Positions 54,248 through 64,000 of a stretch of 64,000 nt of DNA are shown piece by piece. Below the pieces are notes generated by a model. That model was given only the letters and a program-made list of their open reading frames with translations, searched no databases and was not told where the DNA came from. How positions within the stretch are numbered: position 1 is the stretch's first letter; each line of letters begins with the position of its first letter. Both the position numbers and the translations under genes were made by a program. Source of the stretch: Zizania palustris (taxonomy: Eukaryota > Streptophyta > Magnoliopsida > Poales > Poaceae); the NCBI GenBank assembly GCA_019279435.1, contig JAAALK010000082.1, forward strand, positions 20,241,116 to 20,305,115, given 5' to 3'.

Positions 54248-55440
54248 CTATGCGAAATATCGCTTTAAGTGCTCCGCATGCCATGTATGCGCTAATTCTT
54301 CGCCTTCTAAATTAGCTAACTTAAAAGAATCAGGGCGCCCTGAGCGGAGAATTATGTATGGAACTTCCCACTTATTCCCTAATTTCCCTGGTGCTATAAT
54401 ACTTCGCAAAACAAGATGACCCGGCTTAAGTTCATTAAGCTTGACTTTCGGGTCAAACCAAGTCTTCATCTGCTGCTGATACTTTGACAAATTGGTGACA
54501 GCTCGAAGTCTTGTTTCTTCTGTTAAATCAAGCGAAGTTTGCCATTCCGCTTCTATTTCCGGTTTGGTGCTGCGAAGGGATCCTCCTTTAAGCTCTGTTG
54601 GCGTCATAGCTTCATCTCTGAATAATAGTCTGAAAGGAGTGAAACCCGTGGACCTTGTTTGAGTGGTCCGAATGGACCATAAAATCTTCGGGAGCTCCTC
54701 GGTCCACAGTCCTTTTGCCAATCCCACTATTCTTCAATTCAATCCTGATGAGATATAACAATTTGCTCTTTCAACAGCTCCGTTAGAATGAGGATGCCGC
54801 ACTGCAGTGAAGCATAATTGTATGCCAAGATCTTCACAAAACTTCCTGAAGGGTTCTGCATCAAATTGTGTCCCATTGTCAACTATGAGCTGCTGAGGCA
54901 CTCCGAACCGGCATATAATATTTTTCTAGAAAAATTTTTGTACATAACTCGAAGTGATAGCTGTGAGGGGCTCTGCTTCGACCCATTTGGAAAAATACTC
55001 AATTGCTACCACTGCGAATTTCAAATTACCTTTTGCTACTGGGAAGGGGCCAATAAGGTCCATGCCCCATCTAGCCATGGGCCATACTGGGCAATGACTT
55101 GAAGATCTGTTGGCGGACGATGACTTCTTCTTCCCATCCATTGACAACCCTGGCAAGTGCGAACTAAGTTCTCCGCATCAGCTACTATTGTAGGCCAATA
55201 AGGCCCCTGGCGAAATGTTTTTCTTGCCAAAGCTCGAGGGGCCAGATGGCTACCGCAAAGTCCTTCATGAATTCCTCGAAGAATCTCTTGACCTTTGGCT
55301 TGAGATATACATCGGAGCAGAGGGGAACATACTCCGGCCTTGTACAAAATACCGTTGATTATATGATAATTTCGAATTCTAAGCTTCAACCTCGAAAGTT
55401 GTGGCCCTTTAGGCAAATTTTCTTCTCCTTGCAACAATTC
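54248..55440 (-). pseudogene. Integrase of gypsy E
   Basis: HHCC region IHEGLCGSHLAPRALARK and VRTCQGCQW, core RWGMDLIGPFPVAKG (Asp), VDNGTQFD (Asp) and HSNGAVERAN (Glu), and a C-terminal FDPKVKLNELKPGHLVLRS segment. TGA at 54734-54736 replaces CGA (B has CGA) and a stop/frameshift lies near 54928. It ends KRYFA at 54248. Confidence 0.8.
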
Positions 55441-56549
55441 CATAATTGAACTCCGCCAATCTGTACTTGGAATGCAAAGGACTTCCGCAGAAGGGATCTG
55501 TGGTACCGAAGGTGCACTGAGCTCTTCATAAAAAGCTTCTTCTGGAATGTCCATAGCTCCGGCTGCAGCTTTCGCCAAGATATCAGCTTGCGTATTTTAG
55601 CTCTGGGTATACTTCGAATGGAAATCTCTTTAAATGCTTCTTCAATCTTACAGATATCTTCCAAATATTTTGCAAGTTGTGGATGTCGAACTTGAAAACT
55701 CTTATCTACGTGCCCTACTACAATTTGAGAATCTGTTTTAATAACAACTCTTGTAGCCCCCAAAGCACGTGCCTTTCGAAGTCCTAACAAAATTCCTTCA
55801 TACTCCGCTGTATTATTGGTAGACTTAAAGTTGAGTCTTGTGGAGTACATTGCTTTTTGCACCGAAGGCAAAATTATTACTGCTCCGACACCTGATCCAG
55901 ATGCTTGGAAAGCTCCGTCGGAGTATATGGTCCAAATTCCTTCACTTGGCTTCTCCGGGGCCCATACTGAAGGGGGAGTCCACTCTGCTACAAAATCTGC
56001 CAACACTTGTGACTTAATTGCTGTCCTTGCCATGAAGGAGATGCTGAAGGGTGCTAATTCAATAGCCCACTTCCCAATTCTTCCTGTGGAATCCTTACTT
56101 CGGAGCATATCTCTCAAGGGATACGAAGTTGGTACAATCACATTATGTGCCAGGAAATAATGTCTTAACTTCCTCGAAGCCATTATCAGAGCATAGGTGA
56201 ACTTCTCAAGTTCGGAGTACCTTGTTTTTGCTCCGGACAATGCTTCGGATACAAAATAGACTGGATTCTGTACCAACTTTCCATTGAAATCAACTTCTCT
56301 AACAAGGACTACACTGACCGCGGAGCCAGTAGCCACAAGGTAAAGGAGTAGGGTTTCGTCCGCAATATGCATCGTGAGTGTAACGAGGTTACTGAGATAA
56401 TTCTTAATATCATCGAAGCTCTTTTGGCACTCCGGTGTCCATGCAAAATCTTTGGACCCCTTCAATGCTTTGAAAATGGTAAAACTTCTCTCCGTAGACC
56501 TTGCTAAGAATCTGCTAAGCGCTGCAAGACGACCAGTCAGCTTTTGCAC
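55441..56549 (-). pseudogene. Tandem RNase H domains of gypsy E
   Basis: First domain: LYLVATGSAVSVVLVREVDF, with Thr/Gly in place of the usual Asp, and YSELEKFTYALIMASRKLRHYF. Second domain: IWTIYSDGAFQASGSGVGAVI (Asp), NNTAEYEGILLGLRKAR (Glu) and VIKTDSQIVVGHVD (Asp), so its catalytic triad is kept. The frame is open from 56549 to about 55600; one base is lost near 55600 (RA-KIR instead of RADN-), shifting frame. TAA at 56547-56549 separates it from RT (CAA in B). Confidence 0.8.
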
Positions 56550-57240
56550 TTACTTCAAATTTTCCGGAGGGGCCATCCTTTGTAATGCAGTTATTTGAGT
56601 GGGGCTAGCTTCGATCCCTCTGCTTGAAACTAGATACCCTAACAACTTTCCAGCCTTAGCCCCAAAGATACATTTTTCGGGGTTAAGACGGATTCCACAT
56701 GCCCGAAGGCTATTGAATGTTTCTGCTAAGTCTAGGCTATGATGGTGCTTTAAAGCACTCTTTATTACAATGTCATCCATATAGGCTTCTATATTGCGGC
56801 CTATTTGATGACCTAGAGCCTTAGCAATTAACCTCAAAAAATTTGCCCCGGCATTTCTTAAGCCAAAGGGCATTGTTACATAGCAGAAGACTCCCGAAGG
56901 AGTTACAAAGCTTGTTTTGATTTCATCTTCCCGCTTTAGCCAAATTTGATGATAGCCGGAATGCGCGTCAAGGAAGCTTAATAACTCCGAACCAGCAGTG
57001 GACTCAACCAATTGATCAATTCGGGGCATGGGATAGGGGTCACGGGGGCATGCTTTATTCAAAGATGTAAAATCAATACACATGCGCCACTTCTCGGATG
57101 ATTTCTTCCTAACGAAGACTGGGTTGGCTAGCCACTCCGTATGAGCTACTTCCCTAATAATCCCAGCCTTCAGCAACTTTTCCACTTCATCTTTAGCAAG
57201 GAGGGCCCTCTCCGTAGATAGCTTCTAGAGTCCTTGCCGA
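56550..57240 (-). pseudogene. Reverse transcriptase of gypsy E
   Basis: Open for 211 codons from 57185: IIREVAHTEWLANPVFVRKK, KWRMCIDFTSLNKACPRDPYPMPRIDQLVE, GYHQIWLKREDE, CYVTMPFGLRNAGANF and EAYMDDIVIKS (YMDD at about 56772-56783). The domain start is cut by TAG near 57226. Apart from the flanking stops this domain looks complete. Confidence 0.83.
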
Positions 57241-57259
57241 ACAGGCCGAACCTTCGGGT

Positions 57260-59441
57260 TCACAAGTAAACTATGCTCAATAATATCTCGACTAATTCCA
57301 GTAATATCCTCATCAGACCAGGCAAAGACAACAAATTCTCTCCGACTACTTTTTCTAACGAAGTAACGACTTCTGGAGGCAAATCTTTGCCAAACTGAAA
57401 TGAATAGTCTTTGCCATCTTTGACAATAACCTTCGTTATAATCTCCCCTTCAGGGCTTGACCTTGGGAAGGACTTCTTCGAAGGTTCACCTGAAGCGGAA
57501 ATATCCTCCGGGCTGCCTTGCACGCTGTTCACCTGTCTCGGGTCAAGAGGAGGGCCATGACCATATTCCGCTCTTCGCGCAGTGGCCTGATCTCTGAAAA
57601 CAGTGAGCACTCCCGCTTGTGTGGGCATCTTCATACATAGATAATTATGATGCGCCATGGCTCCGAATTGATTCAACATGCCCCTCCCGAAGATAACATT
57701 GTATGCATACGGGGCATCCACAACATCAAAAATTACTTCCTCCGTTCTGGCCAGTAGCCCCTCTCCGAAGGTGACCACCAGACCTATTTGGCCGAGGGCA
57801 TCGAGAGGAGGCCCTGTGAAGCCTTGTAAAGGACGAGCTGCTGGGAGAAGATACTTTCTGGAGATGCAGAGTTGATTGAAGGCTTGAACGAAGATAATAT
57901 CTGCTGAACTCCCTCCATCAATCAGTACTCTCCAAACTTCAGTCCCTGCTATATCGGCATTGATGACAAGTGGATCTGCATGTGGGAACTTTATGCTCGC
58001 TGCATCATCTACGGAGAAAGATATTGGCACATGGGACCATTCAGGCATGGTAGCTGTAGACGAAGAAGTTCCAATATGGCCCACTTCTCGGACATATTCT
58101 CTTCTCTGCCTTTTTGACATACTACCAAGAGTCCCTCCTCCGGAAATGGGGAGGACTACTCTTTTTCCTCGATCTTGACCATCTTCCTGCTTCGTAGGTG
58201 GCATAACATTGACCATCGGAGGTTGCCTTGCAGGGTCAAAGTTATCTATGCGTGCCACAGCCTGGACAGGCTCTGGACGCACCTCGGGAGGAACTCGGGC
58301 AGTAGTGCCTCGGCCCAAAGTTCTTTCAAGGTACTCGCCTCTTAAAGCGAGTATAGATTTGCACGCATCAGTTGCGTGACTTCGATTCTCACCATGGACA
58401 CAGCAGAAGAAGGCTTGGGCTTTGCCAGCTGGCTTCCCTGGCGGCCTCCAGCCACTGGTCTTGCTTCCTGAAGATTGTGAAGTCCTAGGGGCAAATTTAT
58501 GCGGAGGTGCAATGTTCAATACTTCTGAACGAGGATGTTTTTGCCCCCAACGCCTGTCATGCTGAACTTCAAAGCTAGCCCCCTGCGACGGTGTTGAAGT
58601 CTTCACTTCCAGCTTGACTTCTTGCAGGATTGACGGAGTTACAGTAGTTCTCCGAAGCCACCCTTCTTCTAACCTTGCATACTCTTCGAAATAAGACATC
58701 AACTGAGCAATAGAAGATATCTACTTCCGGTGAAGTTTATCAAGGAGGCCCGCATGGGTAACTCCCTCTCGAGCTGCATCAACTACGGAGGATGTAGTTA
58801 ACCCTCGAATTTGCGACTTCGTATGGGCGAAGCACTTGAAATACTGCCTTAAAGTCTCTCCGGGGAGCTGCTTCACCAGGAAAAGACTTCCTATTGACAT
58901 TAGGGGTACGAAGGTACCCTGAAAGTTGCTTATGAACTTCTTCCTTAATTGTTCCGAGGTTCTGATTGACCCTGGTTTCAGGGACCAGAACCACCGTAGT
59001 GCCACCCCTTCAAGAGCTAGAGGAAAACATTTGGCCATGGTGTCTCGCACTCCTCCACTGGCCTCAATTGCTAATGCGTAAGAACGGGAGAACTCCCCAG
59101 GGTCTTCGTCTCCAGAATATTTGCAGAGCTTCGAAGTTTTAAACTTAGGATCAAAGCGCACTTTTTGTAACTCACGATGCAGCGGAGACTCGCTATCGAA
59201 GGAAGCATTCTCCGGGGCTTCGGGATAAGGAAGTTCGTCGTCTTGGGGCACTTTGGAGATGACTGGGGTGGCCTGAGAACGAAGCCTGTCTGTGGCTTCT
59301 TTCCGCCACCTCGCTACTTTAGATTGGAGACTAGCCATTTGAGCGACCATATCGCCAAGATCGTCTTCATCTCCTCCGGAAGGACCTTCCGGGTCTTGAG
59401 AACTGTATGCATCACTTCGAAGTGGAACTTGAGGTGGATCC
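57260..59441 (-). pseudogene. Gag and protease of gypsy E
   Basis: 57260-58702 is a 480-codon frame. It has MSYFEEYARLEEGWLRR, the knuckle-like CCVHGENRSHATDAC, IVLPISGGGTLGSMSKRQRREYVREVGH, then protease VLIDGGSSADIIFVQAF (Asp at about 57920) and DAPYAYNVIFGRGMLNQFG. 58721-59350 holds the Gag capsid part (VAQMASLQSKVARWRKEATDRL; RWFWSLKPGSIRTSEQLRKKFISNFQG). A TAG at 58718-58720 divides them. Gag sequence continues upstream to about 59441, where copia begins; the N-terminus is gone. Confidence 0.82.
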
Positions 59442-61062
59442 TCCCGAGCAGATCATTGGTGAGCTTGATCAAAGGGTAACATGTTCTCATGCTCATTTCA
59501 TTGATTCCGCTTTTGTTGCTTCTTTTGAGCCCTTAGATGTTAGTCATGCACTTTCTGATTCTATTTGGATCAATGCCATGCATGAAGAACTTGAAAATTT
59601 TGAGAGAAACCAAGTCTGGAATTTAGTTGATCCTCCACCAAATGTTCATTTCATTGGAACAAAATGGATTTTCAAAAACAAACAAGGGGAGGATGGGACT
59701 GTAGTTAGAAACAAGGCTAGACTTGCAGCTCAGGGTTATTCTCAATTAGAAGGGATTGATTTTACTGAAACTTTTGCACCTGTTGCTCGTCTTGAGGCCA
59801 TTAGGATTTTACTTGCATTTGCGACATCCCGTGGATTCAAACTCTATCAAATGGATGTCAAAAGTGCTTTTCTTAATGGCTTCATAGGCGAAGATGTTTA
59901 TGTAAAACAACCCCCTTGTTTTGAAAACCCCAAATACCCACATAAAGTCCTTAAACATCATAAGGCTCTTTATGGACTCAAGCAGGCCCCTCGGGCATGG
60001 TATGATAGACTTAAGTCTTTTCTGCTTGAGCGGCGGTATTTGATGGGATCTGTTGATAAAACCCTGTTCACTCTCAAGCATGGCAAAGATTTCGTATTAT
60101 TTCAGATTTATGTGGATGATATCATCTTTGGTGGATCTTCTCATGCTTTGGTTGCCGAGTTTGCAGATACCATGAGCAGGGAGTTCGAGATGTCCATGAT
60201 GGGCGAACTCACATTTTTCCTTGGTTTGCAAATCAAGCAAAGCAAACAATGTACATTCGTCCACCAAACGAAGTACACCAAGGACCTGCTCAAGAAGTTC
60301 GACATGGCTGATGCGAAGCCACTCGTCACTCCAATGGCTACATCTGTAGCATTGGATCCTGACGAGGATGGAGAAGTCGTAGATCAGAAGGAGTTCCGAA
60401 GCATGATCGGCTCCCTCCTCTACTTGACTTCTATGAGGCCAGACATACACTTCACAGTGTGTCTGTGCGCTCGTTTTCAGGCTTCACGACGAGCTTCGCA
60501 CCGCCAAGCGGTGAAGCGCATTCTCAGGTATCTCAAACATACCCTCGAATTTGGCATTTGGTATTCGTCATCTTCCTCTTTGTGTCTTCGAGGTTATTCC
60601 GATGCGGACTTTGCTGGATGTAGGATTGATAGGAAAAGTACCTCTGGTACTTGTCATTTTCTAGGTACTTCGCTGGTTTGCTGGTCTTCCCACAAACAGT
60701 CTAGTGTTGCACAATCGACGACTGAGGCCGAATATGTTGCTGCAGCTAGCTGTTGCTCTCAGATTTTGTGGATGGTTTCCACTTTGCGGGATTTTGGGTT
60801 AGATTATAAGAGTGTTCCACTTTTCTGTGATAACACTAGTGCTATTTTTATTGCAAACAACCCGGTTCAGCATTCTAGAACTAAACACATTGATGTGCGA
60901 TATCATTTTCTCAGAGATCATAATGAGAAGGGTGATATTGAGCTTCAATATGTTGATACCCAACACCAGCTAGCCGATATTTTCACAAAACCCCTCGATG
61001 CTTCTTGTTTTGCCTACTTGCATGGGGAACTTGGTGTTTGTCACCCTTACGATGTTTTGTGA
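59407..61062 (+). CDS. Copia H reverse transcriptase-RNase H (right copy), intact 551-codon frame
   Basis: The first 11 or so codons are antisense gypsy gag; copia begins at DPPEQIIGELDQRVT (about 59437). RT: INAMHEELENFERNQVW, GTKWIFKNKQGEDG, KARLAAQGY, YQMDVKSAFLNGFIGEDVYVKQPPCF, KQAPRAWYDRLKSF and catalytic YVDDIIFGG (YVDD 60109-60120). RNase H: YSDADFAGCRIDRKSTSGTC, TTEAEYVAAASC, FCDNTSAIFIANNP, RTKHIDVRYHFLRD and IFTKPLDA. No stop occurs. The ATG at 59407 is fortuitous; in the parent this was the end of a polyprotein. It is unlikely to be expressed as a separate protein. Confidence 0.85.
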   Translation: MHHFEVELEVDPPEQIIGELDQRVTCSHAHFIDSAFVASFEPLDVSHALSDSIWINAMHEELENFERNQVWNLVDPPPNVHFIGTKWIFKNKQGEDGTVVRNKARLAAQGYSQLEGIDFTETFAPVARLEAIRILLAFATSRGFKLYQMDVKSAFLNGFIGEDVYVKQPPCFENPKYPHKVLKHHKALYGLKQAPRAWYDRLKSFLLERRYLMGSVDKTLFTLKHGKDFVLFQIYVDDIIFGGSSHALVAEFADTMSREFEMSMMGELTFFLGLQIKQSKQCTFVHQTKYTKDLLKKFDMADAKPLVTPMATSVALDPDEDGEVVDQKEFRSMIGSLLYLTSMRPDIHFTVCLCARFQASRRASHRQAVKRILRYLKHTLEFGIWYSSSSSLCLRGYSDADFAGCRIDRKSTSGTCHFLGTSLVCWSSHKQSSVAQSTTEAEYVAAASCCSQILWMVSTLRDFGLDYKSVPLFCDNTSAIFIANNPVQHSRTKHIDVRYHFLRDHNEKGDIELQYVDTQHQLADIFTKPLDASCFAYLHGELGVCHPYDVL

Positions 61063-61201
61063 GGGGGAGCAGATTTTGATTGTCTTGCATATGCTCATTG
61101 TGTGTGAAATTTCATTTACATCTTTTGCACTTATATGCCTGATTTTAATTCATGAAATCATGTCAACTCAGCTCTATTTAATATGTTTGAAACATTATGT
61201 G
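61063..61201 (+). other. Copia H 3' noncoding, second copy, with ATGTG
   Basis: It begins GTGAGGGGGAGCAG and matches 48709-48847 almost base for base, ending in ATGTG (61197-61201) directly before an E-family LTR. Confidence 0.85.
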
Positions 61202-61699
61202 TGTTGGCGTAAAAGATTACGCTAACAGGTTTCTGAAGCTTAGAAACTAACAAATGAAGTGTTTGTGAAATGAACTATTTCAAGCCTCCGAAGTGGATAA
61301 TAGCTCAAAGCAGTTCGAAGATGTGTATTGAATAACTCATTCTCTGATCCTCATTACAGGGTAAAACGGGGAGTATTTATAGGCCAAAACCTTTAAGGAA
61401 AAGACCATTTTACCCCTCTGTTACAACCGACATAGTGGAAACTATTCGGTACCCTTAATAGGGCTAAAACGGTAAAAGACTAATCTAATGAGAAAGAAGA
61501 TAAGTCTTTCATCCTAGCTGGTAAAGAAGCTCTCAGAAGAGGCAATGTTCGAAGATATACTCCGAACTAGAGTTCGCCTCTATCCTTCGAACTTGCTCCA
61601 GTATACGTCCGGAGTTAGACGCTGGGAACCTTCGATTAAATCACCTGCCTTTGTCTTGTTGCAGCAATGGCCCTGAGGATGAAGTATTTTCCCCCAACA
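61202..61699 (-). repeat. E-family LTR (solo-like) flanked by ATGTG
   Basis: 498 bp, TGTTGGCGTAAAAG to CCCCCAACA, with ATGTG on both sides (61197-61201, 61700-61704). Taken alone it is a perfect solo LTR. With the left LTR at 48848 it also marks the right border of the original E insertion. Confidence 0.9.
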
Positions 61700-61704
61700 A
61701 TGTG

Positions 61705-62690
61705 CATGATTCTTCTTTCCAAAATAAAATCATGCTTAGTCTTGAATCTAGCATGTTTAGGCAGGACTGCTTTAGCTATCTTTTATCTGCTTGATAGCAA
61801 GACTCCTTTTCTCTGGATGCTAAACATTGCAACTTGAAAAATTGTTCTACATACTCATGGATATTCATCAAGTGCTAAACAATTTGTTCACTTAATCAAA
61901 ATTCCAAATATCCATGATTTGCATGCTCCAAAGCAAAAAGATCCAGGTGGGTTTGTTTGTCGCACTACTCTATTCTCTAGACTGCTTACCATTGCACATT
62001 GGTCTAAACTGGGATAGTGTAGTGTATGCCAAAATCACCGCCTTAAGCTTCTGATGGCTTTCATGCCTAGGCTTGGCTTGATTGGAAAGTATAAGATAGA
62101 CAAACAAATAACCCCTGGAATTATGAAAAGAACAACAAATTAATTGATCATCAAGTTTGCTTTCAATACTCCACTTGAACTGGACTTGTCTGTCTAGAGT
62201 AGAAATTGCCTAGTTTTTCGCAGTCCCTGCTTTTACTTGACTAGTTACCTTGATTGAGTGGTGATGCTTTTATTTCAAAATGATAAAATCATATGCTGTC
62301 ATCATGTTTTTTAGAGAATGTTAAATTGAGTTGAGCACATGATTATTGGTATTAAAGTTGGCATATTTTTGCTTTATATGTCCTTGCAATTCTACTAATT
62401 TCGAAGCTTTGCATCTTTTAAATGCTCCTTGATGCTTGCATTGCCAAAGGGGGAGAAATTTTTGAGTTCTCTACAGCAAGGGGATAAAAAAACTCAGGGG
62501 GAGTTTTATCTTGCAAAGGGAAAGATTTGCCGAAGGGGATTTTACTCTTTTGAAAAGGGGGACGAAAATTCTTTTGTCAAGTGACATGATTTGGCTCGTT
62601 TCTGAGTTTTTATGGTCACTTGTGTGCTGAATTTTTTCAAATTTTCTTGAACTTGAATTTGGTTGTCAATGCACTCATCAAGGGGGAGAT
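61705..62690 (+). other. 3' noncoding region and polypurine tract of copia H
   Basis: AT-rich, no ORF of note. Between 62440 and 62570 it has several G-rich tracts (AAAGGGGGAGAAA, CAGGGGGAGTTTT, AAAAGGGGGACG) before the true polypurine tract AAGGGGGAGAT ending at 62690. Confidence 0.7.
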
Positions 62691-64000
62691 TGTGAAACCA
62701 AGGGTTGGTTTCAAAGTCTGTGATGAGTGATTGATAGATTTTACCCTCTGATTCGAAGGGGTCCCTCTGAAGGGGTTCAGAGGTTGTTTCACCGAAGGGT
62801 TCAGTGTGTTCTGGCTATTGCAGCTGTTGCAGCAGAGTGTGCCTGTCGGAGGGGTCCGACAGTACACAATGACTTGGCTGTACCGAAGGGTTCAGTACTT
62901 TTGGTGGTACACCGGAGGGTGTGCCAAAGGTTGTTTACCCGGAGAGGTCTCCGGGGTACTAGATACACTTGTCTGTTTATCTGAGGTGTGCAGGTGACTT
63001 CAGAAGCAACGGACGGTTCGTAGCAAGTGAACCTAGGTCAAGCGGGAGGCTTGATGCCAGGAGAGCGGGGAGCTCAGTCACGAAGGCTGTGAAGGGGTCA
63101 AGGTTGGACCTCGGGTCGAGGTGCGCTAGGAGAAGGCAGTAAGTGCAGAGCATGGCTCCGGGTGAAGGTACCCCGAGACGAAGTCCTCGGAGGAGAGGCA
63201 CTTCGAAGGGTACTCCGAATGGAGTGACTTCGGAGTATGGTGGACCAAGTCCTCAACAATGAGGTAGGGCTTTCGAAGTGTGCTCGGAGGGAGGCACTCG
63301 AAGGTATACCCGACGACGTTCTCAGAAGTCGAGGTGCATCGAAGGCATGGTCCGGGTGAGGATCGTCAAGTAGTGTGCTCAGGGAGAGACACTGCGACAA
63401 AGTGCTCATTAAATGCTTCATGCCGAGGCCTTGGACGAAGGAGGGACTTCGTAGGGTGGTACTCCAAAGGTGGGGCTTCGGAGCTAGGCTGGCTTCAAAG
63501 TGAAGCTGACTTCGGAGTGAGGCTGGCTCCGGAGTGACGCTGACTCCGGAGTGAGGCTGGCTCCGGAGTGAGGCTGGCTCCGGAGTGAAGCTGACTTCAT
63601 AGTGAGGCTGGCTCCGTAGTGAAGCTGACTTCAGAGTGAGGCTGGCTCCGGAGTGAGGCTGACTTGAGGTACTTTGGCCATGCATGGCTTCGGTACACGA
63701 ACTGACGGAGTTCAAGCTAGGAGAAGCTGCGAAGCCATGGTGGTCCACTACGAAGGTGTTGGTGCGAAGGCCCAAGGGCTTTGACGGCTTCGGCTCAAAA
63801 CTGTCATTGTATCGAAGGCTGACTTCGGTGAAGCGAAGGTCGTTAGGCTCAAGGCTTCTAACCGAAGCTACCGCACCCCTCGTGTGCGAAGGGGGGCTTT
63901 AGAAGGCTCCAAAACTTCAAAGGCTGACCATGTCTCCTCTGCAAAAGTTGATGTTGTCCCCTCTGCGAAGCTGACAAAAGAAGCCTCCAAATAAAGTAGA
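62691..64000 (+). repeat. 3' LTR of copia H (continues past window end)
   Basis: It starts TGTGAAACCAAGGG after the polypurine tract. From 63175 it matches 42017-42810. The first 484 bp contain several phrases of type GAAGGGTTCAG and CCGAAGGG. The promoter part seen at 42896 lies beyond the window. Confidence 0.85.
63487..63672. repeat. 17-bp tandem repeats in H 3' LTR
   Basis: About 10-11 units of AGTGARGCTGRCTYCGG, matching the 42312-42478 array. Confidence 0.85.

Larger units (their letters stand above)
48848..59441 (-). mobile_element. Ty3/gypsy element E, Tat lineage, 5' end replaced
   Basis: Minus-strand element: 3' LTR (48848-49345), polypurine tract, antisense gene (49773-53508), 60-bp repeats, integrase, RNase H pair, RT, protease and gag. 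Gag is cut at about 59436-59441 (GGATCC) and joined to copia H RT sequence. The gag start, primer site and contiguous 5' LTR are missing; an LTR of the same family lies farther right at 61202-61699. It is the best preserved pol of the three Tat elements. Confidence 0.87.
42017..64000 (+). mobile_element. Ty1/copia element H, interrupted by gypsy E and partly duplicated
   Basis: 5'-truncated LTR, primer site, Gag, coiled coil, protease, integrase, and an RT/RNase H end present twice (47783-48842 and 59442-61201). 3' noncoding DNA (61705-62690) follows and the 3' LTR starts at 62691, running off the window. It is a different family from A and G but of the same SIRE/Maximus-like design. Gypsy E sits at ATGTG in its 3' noncoding region. 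Confidence 0.85.

Noticed and set aside
63098..63775. 225-codon minus-strand ORF at the window end, partly repetitive
   Set aside because: It is the reverse strand of the 17-bp repeat array in H's LTR; a similar shorter frame appears in the 5' LTR.
1..64000. Plant pararetrovirus or other viral integration
   Set aside because: All pol orders and primer sites fit Ty1/copia or Ty3/gypsy; no movement or coat protein pattern seen.
1..64000. tRNA, rRNA, CRISPR arrays or bacterial operons
   Set aside because: The tRNA-like matches are only primer binding sites; repeats are LTRs and minisatellites without regular spacers.

Overview
The window is a plant heterochromatin-like block made entirely of degenerate, nested transposable elements. 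I found no host gene, rRNA, tRNA or CRISPR. The organism is almost certainly a flowering plant with a large genome, probably a monocot and perhaps a grass. The evidence is long-LTR Ty1/copia elements of SIRE/Maximus type with a tRNA-Met-type primer site (TGGTATCAGAGC), Ty3/gypsy elements of the Tat lineage with two RNase H domains and an antisense extra gene, and a CACTA (En/Spm) remnant.

Layout. 4-965: antisense LTR of a gypsy element (Z), inserted in the protease of an older minus-strand gypsy element (A0). 966-1246 and 11502-16143: A0 itself (protease, spacer, gag, primer site, 5' LTR), split by copia element A (1247-11501, both LTRs, near-perfect CCCGT/CCTGT target duplication). About 16181-26901: plus-strand Tat gypsy element B with truncated 5' LTR, gag-pol, 60-bp repeats, antisense gene and 3' LTR. 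26902-29081: fragment (F) of an A0-like gag. 29082-29652: copia LTR fragment (I). 29653-31268: CACTA remnant (transposase C-terminus and subterminal repeats). 31269-36354: minus-strand Tat element D (3' LTR and antisense gene only). 36355-42016: copia G, cut off in integrase. 42017-64000: copia H with a 5'-truncated first LTR; its 3' LTR runs off the window. H is interrupted by minus-strand Tat element E (48848 to about 59441), followed by a second copy of H's reverse transcriptase/RNase H end (about 59442-61201) and another E-family LTR (61202-61699).

Two things stand out. First, elements B, D and E each carry, antisense to gag-pol, a spliced-looking gene. It encodes a protein with an N-terminal region resembling the plant 'putative gypsy-type transposase' family (Transposase_28, PF04195) followed by a long coiled coil. 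In D and E a TATA box lies about 100 bp before the ATG, and introns sit at matching places in all three copies, including a last intron that contains the apparent stop codon. Extra antisense ORFs are known in Tat elements (for example maize Grande gene 23); the own-promoter, conserved-intron reading is my inference. Second, the E/H region is a recombination mosaic. The target duplication ATGTG occurs three times, copia RT/RNase H is present twice, and the two abnormal junctions both lie at GGAT(C) in the copia spacer. This fits repair of one break with about 11.6 kb of filler copied from a related allele.

Most coding regions are broken. Many stops are CAG to TAG, TGG to TAG/TGA or CGA to TGA when copies are compared, as expected from deamination of methylated cytosine in silenced plant DNA. 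The longest intact reading frame is the 551-codon copia RT/RNase H frame at 59407-61062.
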